Source: Verrucomicrobiota bacterium
GTDB taxonomy: Bacteria > Verrucomicrobiota > Kiritimatiellia > CAIQIC01 > Lenti-01
Direction of reading: 5' to 3'
Assembly: GCA_003451935.1 (NCBI GenBank)
Contig: DMJA01000246.1
Coordinates: forward strand, 1-16,330
DNA length: 16,330 nt
Positions 7,667-14,223 of the stretch are shown here, piece by piece. The notes beneath the pieces are model-generated. The model did not search any database. It saw only the letters and a list, made by a program, of their open reading frames with translations, and was not told where the DNA came from. The position numbers were made by a program, and so were the translations under genes. Position 1 is the stretch's first letter. Every line of letters starts with the position of its first letter.

Positions 7667-7833
7667 GCCATGGGCTACAACTACAACGGCAAGACCCGCT
7701 CCGCCGAACTCCTCCTGCGCCCCGACGGCTCGGTCCTCCAGATCCGCCGCGCCGAAACCCTCGCCGATCTCTTCGCGACGCTCGCCCTCGGCTCCGTTTT
7801 GAATTTCAAATAAATCAGCCTCTCGCCAAGCCA
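7667..7833 (+). pseudogene. lysA 3'-end remnant (second copy of the direct repeat)
   Basis: The remnant encodes AMGYNYNGKTRSAELLLR and onward to a TAA at 7811-7813, collinear with lysA codons 372-419. Sequence after the stop also matches for about 20 bases. Compared with the intact gene, an in-frame block of 16 codons between RQLPEI and AMG is missing; in the intact copy the lost block lies between two ATGGGC words. Many differences are synonymous third-base changes (for example GAG/GAA, CTG/CTC, ACC/ACG), which points to a divergent lysA homologue that evolved under selection before being reduced, not a fresh duplicate. The first five sixths of the gene is absent, so no functional decarboxylase is made. 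Confidence 0.85.
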
Positions 7834-7845
7834 GCCAAGGCCGCA

Positions 7846-7960
7846 AAAGGTAGGGCGAATCCTCCGGATGAGCCGAAGTTTGGCCACCGTCCTGTCTCTC
7901 CGCGAGGTCGGGATCCGCAATCCAACAGCCCGGTCGTCGCGGCGAGACGCCCCTACCTTT
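7846..7960. repeat. Palindromic-ended intergenic repeat (MITE/REP-like)
   Basis: AAAGGTAGGGCG at 7846-7857 is mirrored by CGCCCCTACCTTT at 7948-7960, an inverted repeat with a single-base bulge enclosing about 90 GC-rich bases with no plausible gene. The size, terminal inverted repeats and intergenic position fit a non-autonomous miniature element or REP-like family. No transposase is nearby, and copy number in the genome cannot be judged from one window. Confidence 0.5.
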
Positions 7961-8002
7961 CCGATCCGGCAGGACGGGTTGGCTCAACCCGCCGGGCTGT
8001 CC
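7924..8002. repeat. Second inverted repeat plus small hairpin upstream of the nitroreductase gene
   Basis: ACAGCCCGG near 7925 is repeated inverted as CCGGGCTGT near 7993, overlapping the right end of the preceding element. Inside lies a compact perfect hairpin CGGGTT-GGCTC-AACCCG (about 7975-7991). The arrangement could be a transcript hairpin or part of the same repeat family; there is no T-run that would mark a classical terminator. Confidence 0.4.
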
Positions 8003-8008
8003 GTATTT

Positions 8009-8049
8009 TATAATCCCATTGGATTTACCTGCCGGTGACTTGCTATCCT
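8009..8049 (+). promoter_or_regulatory. Candidate -10 elements upstream of the ferredoxin-nitroreductase gene
   Basis: A perfect TATAAT lies at 8009-8014 but has no good -35 at standard spacing. A second option is GC-TATCCT (8044-8049) with TTGGAT (8019-8024) 19 bases ahead. Either would give a leader of roughly 30-70 bases before the ATG at 8082. Both are tentative. Confidence 0.3.
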
Positions 8050-8081
8050 TCCGGCCGGAACGCTTTTCACGGGAGAATGAA

Positions 8082-8933
8082 ATGTCCGAACACGCCGGCC
8101 TCGATATCACGCCCAACCATTTTTTGCAGATTGACGCGGCTCTCTGTACGCGCTGCGGGCGCTGTGCTGCCGTCTGCCCCATGGGCATCGTCGCCCCGGC
8201 GGGACCGAACGTCTTGCCGTTCGTGAAGGACGAAGACGTCGCGCGCTGCCTCCGCTGCGGCCATTGCGAGGCCTTCTGCCCGACGCAGGCGCTGGCGCTG
8301 AATTTCCGCCTGGAAGAACGGCCCGCCCCTCCGCCCAAAGCCCGTACCCTGCCGCCGCCCGATCTGGCCCTTCATCTAAAGAGCCGCCGCTCCATCCGCC
8401 GTTTTCTCCCCGATCCCGTGCCGCGTGAAACCATCCTGGAAATCCTCGACGCCGCCCGCTACGCCCCCTCGGGAACCAACCAGCAGCCCGTGCAATGGCG
8501 AGTGGTTTTCGATTCAAAGGCGGTCCGGAAAATCGCCGCGCTCACCGTCGATTGGATGCGCCTCCGGGCGAAAACCGACGATCCCCTCGGGCACCTTCTG
8601 GTGCAGCTCGTCGCGGGCTGGGATGCCGGTTTCGACGTCGCCTGCCTGGGCGCCCCGCACCTGATCGTGGCCCACGTGCCGGCGGACAATCCGATCGCGC
8701 CGGTGGATGCCATCATCGCGCTCACCCATGTCGACATCCTGACGCCGGCCTACGGACTCGGCACCTGCTGGGCGGGTTTCGTTTCGGCGGCCGCCGCCAT
8801 GCACGAACCGCTGCAAAAGGAACTGGCCCTTCCCGCCGGCCGCAACTTCGCCTATGCGCTGATGCTGGGCCGCCCGCAGTTCAAGCCCCGCAGCATCCCG
8901 CGCCGGAATCCCCTGGAAGTCACGTGGGGGTAG
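8082..8933 (+). CDS. Ferredoxin-nitroreductase fusion protein, 283 aa
   Basis: The N-terminal part has two complete 4Fe-4S motifs (C22, C25, C28, C32-P and C56, C59, C62, C66-P). The rest is a nitroreductase-family flavin fold beginning SRRSIRRFLPDPVP (101-114), with the FMN-binding stretch APSGTNQQPVQW and later GLGTCWAGF. Such fusions pass electrons from ferredoxin clusters to FMN to reduce nitro groups, quinones or other small substrates and are common in anaerobes and facultative organisms; the natural substrate is unknown. The frame is open back to 8019, but ATG 8082 has a well-placed GGGAGA five bases ahead and begins just before the first cluster. No partner gene is adjacent; it stands alone between repeat-rich spacers. 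Confidence 0.88.
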   Translation: MSEHAGLDITPNHFLQIDAALCTRCGRCAAVCPMGIVAPAGPNVLPFVKDEDVARCLRCGHCEAFCPTQALALNFRLEERPAPPPKARTLPPPDLALHLKSRRSIRRFLPDPVPRETILEILDAARYAPSGTNQQPVQWRVVFDSKAVRKIAALTVDWMRLRAKTDDPLGHLLVQLVAGWDAGFDVACLGAPHLIVAHVPADNPIAPVDAIIALTHVDILTPAYGLGTCWAGFVSAAAAMHEPLQKELALPAGRNFAYALMLGRPQFKPRSIPRRNPLEVTWG

Positions 8934-8952
8934 GGAACCGGGGCCCGGCGAC

Positions 8953-8994
8953 TTCGACGCGATAGCTCTTTTACCTTTCAAAGGAGTCGTCGAA
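8953..8994. repeat. Nested inverted repeat after the nitroreductase gene
   Basis: TTCGACG (8953-8959) is mirrored by CGTCGAA (8988-8994), and inside lies CCTTT-C-AAAGG (8974-8984). It sits 20 bases past the nitroreductase stop and may act as a weak transcription stop or processing hairpin. No T-run follows, so a classical intrinsic terminator is not supported. Confidence 0.35.
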
Positions 8995-9012
8995 CCGCGT
9001 GGTGGTTCCGTC

Positions 9013-9042
9013 TTGCACCCCCCGAACATTGGCGCGTATGAT
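9013..9042 (+). promoter_or_regulatory. Candidate promoter for the GH13 operon
   Basis: TTGCAC (9013-9018) and TATGAT (9037-9042) are separated by 18 bases, with the ATG of the GH13 gene 23 bases beyond. The -10 is one base from consensus and the -35 is weak. The same TATGAT -10 word occurs before the RidA gene. Confidence 0.4.
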
Positions 9043-9065
9043 TCCGGCCAGTCGGAGATGAACCC

Positions 9066-10880
9066 ATGAATTCCATCCGCGCTGGCATCCTGGCCACGTT
9101 CTCCCTTCTCCTTGCCGCCCTCGCCCCTGCCCAATCCTCCCGTTCCGGCATGGGTTCGGTTCCGTACGAAGGGGGCGCGACCTTCCGCGTCTGGGCGCCC
9201 TTCGCCAACTCCGCCGCTGTCGCGGGCGAGTTCAATTCGTGGAACGCCACTCCCATGGTTCGCGACGCGGCCGGCGGCACCTGGTCCATCGACATCCCCG
9301 GCGCGCGCCACGGACAGCGCTACAAATATCTGTTCAACGGCAACATCTGGAAGCGCGATCCGAGCGCGCGGCAGGTCACCCATTCCAGCGGCGATTCTGT
9401 CGTCTACGACCCGAAGGCTTTCGACTGGGGAGGCGACTCCGCCCCCTCCCCCGAACGCAACGATCTCGTGATCTACCAGCTCCACATCGGCACTTTCGCG
9501 GGCAAGGATCCGCCGGCCACCTTCGACGACGCCATCGCCCGTCTCGATCACATCCGCGGCCTTGGCTTCACCGTCGTCCAGCTCATGCCCGTCAACGAAT
9601 TCCCCGGCGGGCGCAGCTGGGGCTACAATCCGTCCGATCTCTTCGCCATTGAAACGGACTACGGCGGCCCCGACGCCCTCAAGCGCTTCGTCCGCGCCGC
9701 CCACGAGCGCGGCCTCGCTGTTTTTGTGGATGTCGTGCACAACCACTACGGTCCGACCGATCTCGATTTGTGGCAGTTCGACGGCTGGTCCGAGAACTGG
9801 CTTGGCGGCATCTATTTCTACAACGACGGCCGCGCCCATACGCCCTGGGGCTCCACCCGCCCCGACTACGGACGCCCCGAAGTCCGCGCCTTCATCCGCG
9901 ACCAGATCTTCATGTTCGCCGACGAATACCGCGTGGATGGATTCCGCTGGGATTCCGTCTTCCATATCATCAGCTTTTCCGAACAAGATCCGAGCCTCAA
10001 CCCCGAAGGCGTACAGATGCTGCGCGACATCAACCGGGAACTTTCCGAAACCCGCCCGCGCCTCTTTCGCATCGCCGAAGACCACGCCTTTCAGCACGAC
10101 ATGGGCTTTGACGCCCAATGGGACATCGGCTTCCGCTGGGCGCTGTTTCACCTTGTCGCCGATGCCTGGGACTCCGACCGCAACATGCGAGTCGCGGCCG
10201 GCACCGTCTCCGACTGGCCGGAATTCCGGCGCGTCGCGTTCACCGAGGCCCACGACTATGTCGCCCGCATGAACTACGGCCGCAGCCGCGTCCCGGCCCA
10301 GGTCCATCCCGAGGATCCCGGCAGCCTCTGGGCCCGCAAACGCGCACTGCTCGGCGCGGCAGTCGTGATGACCACTCCCGGCATCCCCATGGTCTTCCAA
10401 GGCCAGGAGATGAACGAGACCCGCGCCTTCCACGACGACGTCCCCATGAACTGGGAATTGACCAACACCTTTTCCGGCATTGTCCGCGCCTACGCCGACC
10501 TGATCCACCTCCGCCGCAACCTCGGCGGCGCCACCCCCGGACTCAAGGGCACCGGCGTCTTCATCCGCCATATCGACAATGATAACAAAGTCGTCGCCTA
10601 CACCCGCTGGGACCGGGGCGGCGAGGGCGACGACGTCGTGGTCGTCGCCAACTTCTCCCACATGGATTTCGGCAAGAAGGACTACGCCGTCCAGTTCCCG
10701 TCCGCCGGAACCTGGTATCGGCACTTTAACAGCGATTCCAAAACCTATTCCGGCGACTTCGGCGATCTCGGCGCCGACCGGGTCGAAGCCGCCGGCGATC
10801 CGCCGACCGCGATCGTGGACATGGGCAAATACAGCCTCCAGATCTTCTCCAAGCAAGTCCCCGCAGGCCAAACCCGGTAA
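9066..10880 (+). CDS. Secreted GH13 alpha-glucan enzyme, branching-enzyme/alpha-amylase-like, 604 aa
   Basis: A signal peptide (1-22, ending ALAPAQ) predicts export. A CBM48-type beta-sandwich follows (about 33-115, RVWAPFANSAAVAGEFNSWN), then the GH13 TIM barrel with region I DVVHNH (222-227), region II GFRWDSV with nucleophile D296 and R294, region III IAED with acid/base E338, and region IV TEAHD (H396, D397). A C-terminal beta domain ends near 597. All catalytic residues are present. The CBM48 plus the IAED...MGFDAQWD pattern is typical of 1,4-alpha-glucan branching enzymes, which are normally cytoplasmic, so a secreted enzyme acting on external or periplasmic alpha-glucan is notable. It might instead be a hydrolase. 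Start: GGAG eight bases before the ATG. The DUF2157 gene begins 11 bases after its stop, so they are probably co-transcribed. Confidence 0.87.
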   Translation: MNSIRAGILATFSLLLAALAPAQSSRSGMGSVPYEGGATFRVWAPFANSAAVAGEFNSWNATPMVRDAAGGTWSIDIPGARHGQRYKYLFNGNIWKRDPSARQVTHSSGDSVVYDPKAFDWGGDSAPSPERNDLVIYQLHIGTFAGKDPPATFDDAIARLDHIRGLGFTVVQLMPVNEFPGGRSWGYNPSDLFAIETDYGGPDALKRFVRAAHERGLAVFVDVVHNHYGPTDLDLWQFDGWSENWLGGIYFYNDGRAHTPWGSTRPDYGRPEVRAFIRDQIFMFADEYRVDGFRWDSVFHIISFSEQDPSLNPEGVQMLRDINRELSETRPRLFRIAEDHAFQHDMGFDAQWDIGFRWALFHLVADAWDSDRNMRVAAGTVSDWPEFRRVAFTEAHDYVARMNYGRSRVPAQVHPEDPGSLWARKRALLGAAVVMTTPGIPMVFQGQEMNETRAFHDDVPMNWELTNTFSGIVRAYADLIHLRRNLGGATPGLKGTGVFIRHIDNDNKVVAYTRWDRGGEGDDVVVVANFSHMDFGKKDYAVQFPSAGTWYRHFNSDSKTYSGDFGDLGADRVEAAGDPPTAIVDMGKYSLQIFSKQVPAGQTR

Positions 10881-10891
10881 AAAGGATTCCC

Positions 10892-12205
10892 ATGTCGCAA
10901 AAACAAAGCCGCTGGTTGCTGGGCGAACTGCCCACCCTGCTGAACGAGGGAGTGATCGACGGCGGTGCCGCCGATCGTCTCCGCCAACACTACGAATCGG
11001 CGGCCGGGAAAAGCCGCAACTGGGCGCTCACCGTCTTCGGCATCCTCGGCGGAACCCTTGTCGGCCTCGGCATCATCCTGCTCCTTGCCCACAACTGGGC
11101 CGACCTGTCCCGGGCCGCGCGCACCGTCCTGGCGTTTTCACCCCTCGCGGCCTCCCTCATCCTGACGGGCTGGATCCTCCGTTCTGGAAAGGATTCTGCC
11201 GCGTGGCGCGAAGGCGGCGGGGCCTTCTGGATGCTCTCCATCGGCGCGGCCATTGCCCTTGTCGCGCAGACCTACCACATCCCCGGCGATGCGGGCCGCT
11301 TCGCGCTGACCTGGATGCTCCTTTCGCTGCCGGTCATCTATCTGCTCAACGCCACCGGCCCGGCGCTGGCCTATCTGGCCGGCATGACCTTCTGGGCGGT
11401 CGATGCCCAGGAAGGCGGCGGCCACGCCCTGCTCTTCTGGCCCCTCGCCGCGCTGATCCTGCCGCACATCGTCACCGCCGCGCGCGAAAACGCCTACGCA
11501 TCCCGACCCGTCGTCCTTTTCTGGGGCATCGCGCTCGCCCTGTGCGTCGCCATCGGCGTCACGCTGGAAAAAGTGCTGCCGGGACTCTGGATCATCGTCT
11601 ATGGCTCGCTCTTCGCCGGCCTCTATCTCGCGGGCGAATTCTGGTTTGGTGACGCTCCCTCGTTTTGGCAGAAGCCGTTTCAAGTCGTGGGTTCGATAGG
11701 CGGCATGGTCTTGGCCTTCATGCTCACCTATGAATGGCCGTGGGAGGAAATTGGTTGGCATTATTATCGCCATGGCGCGGCCTACCACGGCTTCGCCGCG
11801 AGCCTCGACTATGCGCTCGCCGCGGCGCTTCCGGTGACCGCCATCGCCCTCCTCGTCAGCGCCGTCCGACGCGGCAAACCCCATGCGCTCTTCCTCGGTG
11901 CGCTGCCCATCCTTGCGGTGCTGGGCTATGCCCTCGTGGCGCAAACCAACCAGGAAACCGGCGCCCTGGCACTGTTCAATCTCTATGTCTTCATCGTCGG
12001 CATCGGCCAGCTCGTCCGTGGTTTCCGCTCGCGCAACATCGGCACGGTCAACGCCGGCCTCCTGATCGTCTTTGCGCTGATCCTCCTGCGGTTCTTCGAC
12101 GAGGATCTGGGCTTTGTCTTCCGCGGCGTCGTGTTTGTCCTGCTGGGCGCCGCCTTCCTCGTCGTCAATCTTGTCCTCGCCCGCCGGAAAGGAGCCACCT
12201 CGTGA
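10892..12205 (+). CDS. DUF2157 family polytopic membrane protein, 437 aa
   Basis: The N-terminal cytoplasmic stretch (about 1-40, SRWLLGELPTLLNEGVID) is typical of DUF2157, followed by roughly 12 hydrophobic helices including GILGGTLVGLGIILLLAHNW and a WMLSIGAAIALVAQTYHI stretch characteristic of the family. Function is not established. DUF2157 proteins are very often encoded with a GDYXXLXY protein, as here, and the two probably form a membrane complex. AAGGA just before the ATG serves as ribosome-binding site. Its stop overlaps the next gene's GTG start (GTGA), which indicates translational coupling. The link to the upstream glucan enzyme is by spacing only. Confidence 0.87.
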   Translation: MSQKQSRWLLGELPTLLNEGVIDGGAADRLRQHYESAAGKSRNWALTVFGILGGTLVGLGIILLLAHNWADLSRAARTVLAFSPLAASLILTGWILRSGKDSAAWREGGGAFWMLSIGAAIALVAQTYHIPGDAGRFALTWMLLSLPVIYLLNATGPALAYLAGMTFWAVDAQEGGGHALLFWPLAALILPHIVTAARENAYASRPVVLFWGIALALCVAIGVTLEKVLPGLWIIVYGSLFAGLYLAGEFWFGDAPSFWQKPFQVVGSIGGMVLAFMLTYEWPWEEIGWHYYRHGAAYHGFAASLDYALAAALPVTAIALLVSAVRRGKPHALFLGALPILAVLGYALVAQTNQETGALALFNLYVFIVGIGQLVRGFRSRNIGTVNAGLLIVFALILLRFFDEDLGFVFRGVVFVLLGAAFLVVNLVLARRKGATS

Positions 12206-12771
12206 AAACCAAATGGATCTGGATCCTCTTCTTGGCCGTGGCTGCAATCCAACTGGCCGTGCCAGCCTCGATGATCCTCAAGCGCGAGCATGCCCTGGAC
12301 CATGGAACGGTATTCAAGTTCCGCACCGCGCCGGTGGATCCCTACGACGCCTTCCGCGGCCGCTACGTTGCCTTGAGCCTCGAGGCGCGTTCCGCGCCGG
12401 TCGAACTGGATCAGGATTTTGAACACAACGAGAAAGTGTATGCGCTGCTGGCGGAGGATGCCGAAGGATTCGCCTATTTCTCCGGCGTCCGCAGGCAGTG
12501 TCCGGCCGCAGAACCATATCTGCGCACCAGGCTGAATTATGTTTCCGGCACCAACGCCTCCCTGCGCCAGCCCTTCGACCGCTTCTACATGGACGAAAAC
12601 GAGGCGCCCGCCGCGGAAAGGGCCTATTGGCAGAACAGCGCGCGCAGCAACCAAAACGCCTATGTCCAGGTCCGCATCGAAAAGGGCTTCTGCGTGATCG
12701 AGGATTTGTACGTCGGCGAAACGCCCATCCGCGAATACCTCGCCCAGAATCCTTCGCCTCGGCCGCGCTAG
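12202..12771 (+). CDS. GDYXXLXY family membrane-anchored protein, 189 aa
   Basis: One N-terminal membrane anchor (about 5-26) is followed by a soluble domain that begins VDPYDAFRGRYVALSL (45-60), the site that gives this family its name. Here the signature is GRYVALSL, so the second and last positions depart from GDYxxLxY. Three later stretches (YALL, YVQVRIEKGFCVIEDLYVGE, and the tail) look like the rest of the family's beta-rich domain. GTG 12202 is the start because it overlaps the DUF2157 stop and immediately precedes KTKWIWILFL; GGAG lies seven bases ahead. Function is unknown, likely a partner of DUF2157 in the cytoplasmic membrane. The frame is open far upstream, but that part is antiparallel/overlapping shadow of DUF2157. 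Confidence 0.85.
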   Translation: MKTKWIWILFLAVAAIQLAVPASMILKREHALDHGTVFKFRTAPVDPYDAFRGRYVALSLEARSAPVELDQDFEHNEKVYALLAEDAEGFAYFSGVRRQCPAAEPYLRTRLNYVSGTNASLRQPFDRFYMDENEAPAAERAYWQNSARSNQNAYVQVRIEKGFCVIEDLYVGETPIREYLAQNPSPRPR

Positions 12772-12794
12772 ATTTGATCTCGCCACCAGAGTCT

Positions 12795-12859
12795 TGCCGC
12801 CCTGCCACCTTGCGTGGCAGGAGGCCAACGTCGGCTCCCCTGCCGCGCACAAGGCGGCA
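12795..12859. repeat. Nested inverted-repeat block after the GDYXXLXY gene
   Basis: Perfect hairpin CCTGCCAC-cttgc-GTGGCAGG (12801-12821); outer arms TGCCGCC (12795-12801) and GGCGGCA (12853-12859); and TGCGTGGCAGG (12811-12821) can alternatively pair with CCTGCCGCGCA (12839-12849), 10 of 11 positions. The arms therefore offer competing folds. It may be a REP-like element or transcript-end hairpin. No T-run follows. Confidence 0.45.
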
Positions 12860-12886
12860 TGGCCCGCGCAACCCACGGAATCGCAC

Positions 12887-12925
12887 TTGTCCCTCCCGGG
12901 AACGGGGGCTATGATGGCCCCCGTT
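12887..12925 (+). promoter_or_regulatory. Promoter of the ridA-eboB-eboC operon, -10 inside a perfect inverted repeat
   Basis: TTGTCC (12887-12892), a 17-base spacer and TATGAT (12910-12915) make the best sigma-70-type promoter in the window, with a start site expected near 12922 and an 18-base leader. The -10 lies in the loop of a perfect nine-base inverted repeat, AACGGGGGC (12901-12909) and GCCCCCGTT (12917-12925), followed by TT. The same hairpin could terminate upstream transcription. Confidence 0.55.
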
Positions 12926-12939
12926 TTCCGGAGAACTGC

Positions 12940-13314
12940 ATGAAACCCATCCAGACCGACCAAGCTCCCGCCGCGATCGGGCCGTATTCGCAAGCGACAT
13001 CGACCGGCGGCTTCCTGTTCATCTCCGGCCAGCTCGGACTCGACCCCGCCAGCGGAGCGATGGCCGACGGCATCGAAGCCCAGACCCGCCGCGCCCTTCA
13101 AAACCTCGTCGCCATTCTCCAAGCCGCCGGCCTCGGCCCGCAGCATGTCCTCAAGGCCACCGTGTACGTGGCGAACATGGACGACTTCGCCCTCGTCAAC
13201 AACCTCTACGCCGAAGTCTTCGCGCCGCCCTATCCCGCGCGCGAAGTCGTCCAGGCCGCGCGCCTGCCCAAGAACGCCCTCGTCGAGATCTCCGCCATCG
13301 CCGCCGCGCCATGA
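12940..13314 (+). CDS. ridA: RidA/YjgF/UK114 family enamine/imine deaminase, 124 aa
   Basis: It is predicted to hydrolyse reactive 2-aminoacrylate and related enamines released by PLP enzymes to keto acids plus ammonia, in the cytoplasm as a trimer. Family landmarks are present: APAAIGPYSQA with Y16, FISGQLGLDP, the YPAREV arginine (R101, equivalent to the catalytic Arg105 of enterobacterial RidA) and the VEISAIA end with E117. Length is standard. ATG 12940 has GGAGA five bases ahead and gives the canonical MKPIQTDQAPAAIGPY start; the longer open frame upstream is not supported. Its stop overlaps the ATG of the next gene (ATGA), so the two are translated together. Association with the ebo-type genes is a matter of context. 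Confidence 0.92.
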   Translation: MKPIQTDQAPAAIGPYSQATSTGGFLFISGQLGLDPASGAMADGIEAQTRRALQNLVAILQAAGLGPQHVLKATVYVANMDDFALVNNLYAEVFAPPYPAREVVQAARLPKNALVEISAIAAAP

Positions 13315-14159
13315 TCATCATCGAACCCCACATCCACATGCTGTCGCGCACGACGGACGACTACACCGCCATGTACAACGCCGGCATCCGGTGCGTCGTC
13401 GAGCCCTCCTTCTGGCAGGGCTCCAACCGCCGCCATGCGGGCACCTTCTTCGACTATTTCCAGCTCTCGCTCGAATTCGAGCACACCCGCGCCCTCCGCT
13501 ACGGCATCGACCACTATTCCTGCATTTCCGTCAATCCCAAGGAAGCCGAGGACATCTCCCTCGCCCGCGAAACCCTCGCGGGCATCGGCCCCTATCTTGA
13601 GCATCCCCGATGCATTGCCGTCGGCGAAATCGGCTTCAACCGCATCACGCCAAACGAGGAGGAAGTCTTCCTGCGCCAACTCGAGATGGCCAAGGCCCAC
13701 GCTCTCCCCGTCCTCGTCCACACCCCTCACGACACGCCCGAAATCAGCAAGCGGAAAGGCACTGCCCGCATCCTCGACATCCTTCGCGAATTCGCCTACG
13801 ACCCTGGGCGCATCGTCGTCGACCACAACACCGAAGAAACCATGCCGCTGACGCGCAAGACCGACTACTGGGCCGGCCTGACCGTCTACCCTTACTCCAA
13901 GCTCAATCCCCGCCGCGTCGTGGATATCCTCCGCCAATGGGGACTCGAGCGCGTCCTCGTCAATTCCTCCGCCGACTGGGGTGTCTCCGATCCCTGCTCG
14001 TTGCCGAAAACCGCCGCGTTCATGGCCGAGCAGGACTTCACCAAGACCCAGATCCGCAAGATCATGCACGACAATCCGCTGACCTTCTATTCCCAGACCC
14101 CGAAATTCAAGCCCCGCCTGGATCTGCCTTATATTGACCCCGCCACCTACCAGCGCTGA
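13311..14159 (+). CDS. eboB: EboB-type TatD-like metal-dependent hydrolase, 282 aa
   Basis: A TIM-barrel amidohydrolase-superfamily protein related to TatD. Likely metal ligands are H7 and H9 in EPHIHM, E106 in GEIGFN, H137 in LVHTPH, H172 in VDHNTEE, and D222 in NSSADWG. The opening HIHMLSRTTDDYTAMYNAGI, the EPSFWQGSNRRHAGTFFDYF region and VNSSADWGVSDP are those I associate with EboB, the hydrolase of the ebo cluster that in cyanobacteria is implicated in moving scytonemin precursors to the periplasm. The reaction is unknown. It overlaps ridA by four bases and is followed at once by a UbiA-type gene, as eboC follows eboB. Family is sure; the ebo label rests on remembered sequence patterns and on the gene pair. 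Confidence 0.82.
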   Translation: MIIIEPHIHMLSRTTDDYTAMYNAGIRCVVEPSFWQGSNRRHAGTFFDYFQLSLEFEHTRALRYGIDHYSCISVNPKEAEDISLARETLAGIGPYLEHPRCIAVGEIGFNRITPNEEEVFLRQLEMAKAHALPVLVHTPHDTPEISKRKGTARILDILREFAYDPGRIVVDHNTEETMPLTRKTDYWAGLTVYPYSKLNPRRVVDILRQWGLERVLVNSSADWGVSDPCSLPKTAAFMAEQDFTKTQIRKIMHDNPLTFYSQTPKFKPRLDLPYIDPATYQR

Positions 14160-14223
14160 TCCGGCCCCGCGCCGCGGCACCGTCTTTTCTGGTCTTCGGG
14201 AGAAGGCCATCGAGGCCTATTAC

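Noticed and set aside
7567..8013. Plus-strand frame beginning at the well-marked ATG 7567 and continuing through the lysA remnant to 8013 as one gene
   Set aside because: From about 7640 it reads the lysA remnant out of frame and then the palindromic repeat. Only the first part is of possible interest, and it is recorded as a degraded segment.
7407..8081. Mobile element with its own transposase or integrase explaining the lysA duplication
   Set aside because: No transposase, integrase or recombinase frame is present in this spacer or elsewhere in the window. Only repeats and the lysA remnant were seen.
7241..8338. A 365-codon minus-strand frame running into the DUF485 region
   Set aside because: It reads through the lysA remnant and repeat sequence in the wrong frame. 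The DUF485 gene has its own well-marked start at 7406.
8514..10871. A 785-codon minus-strand frame opposite the nitroreductase and GH13 genes
   Set aside because: It has a shadow composition, no motifs and no ribosome-binding site, and the GH13 protein has all catalytic residues on the other strand.
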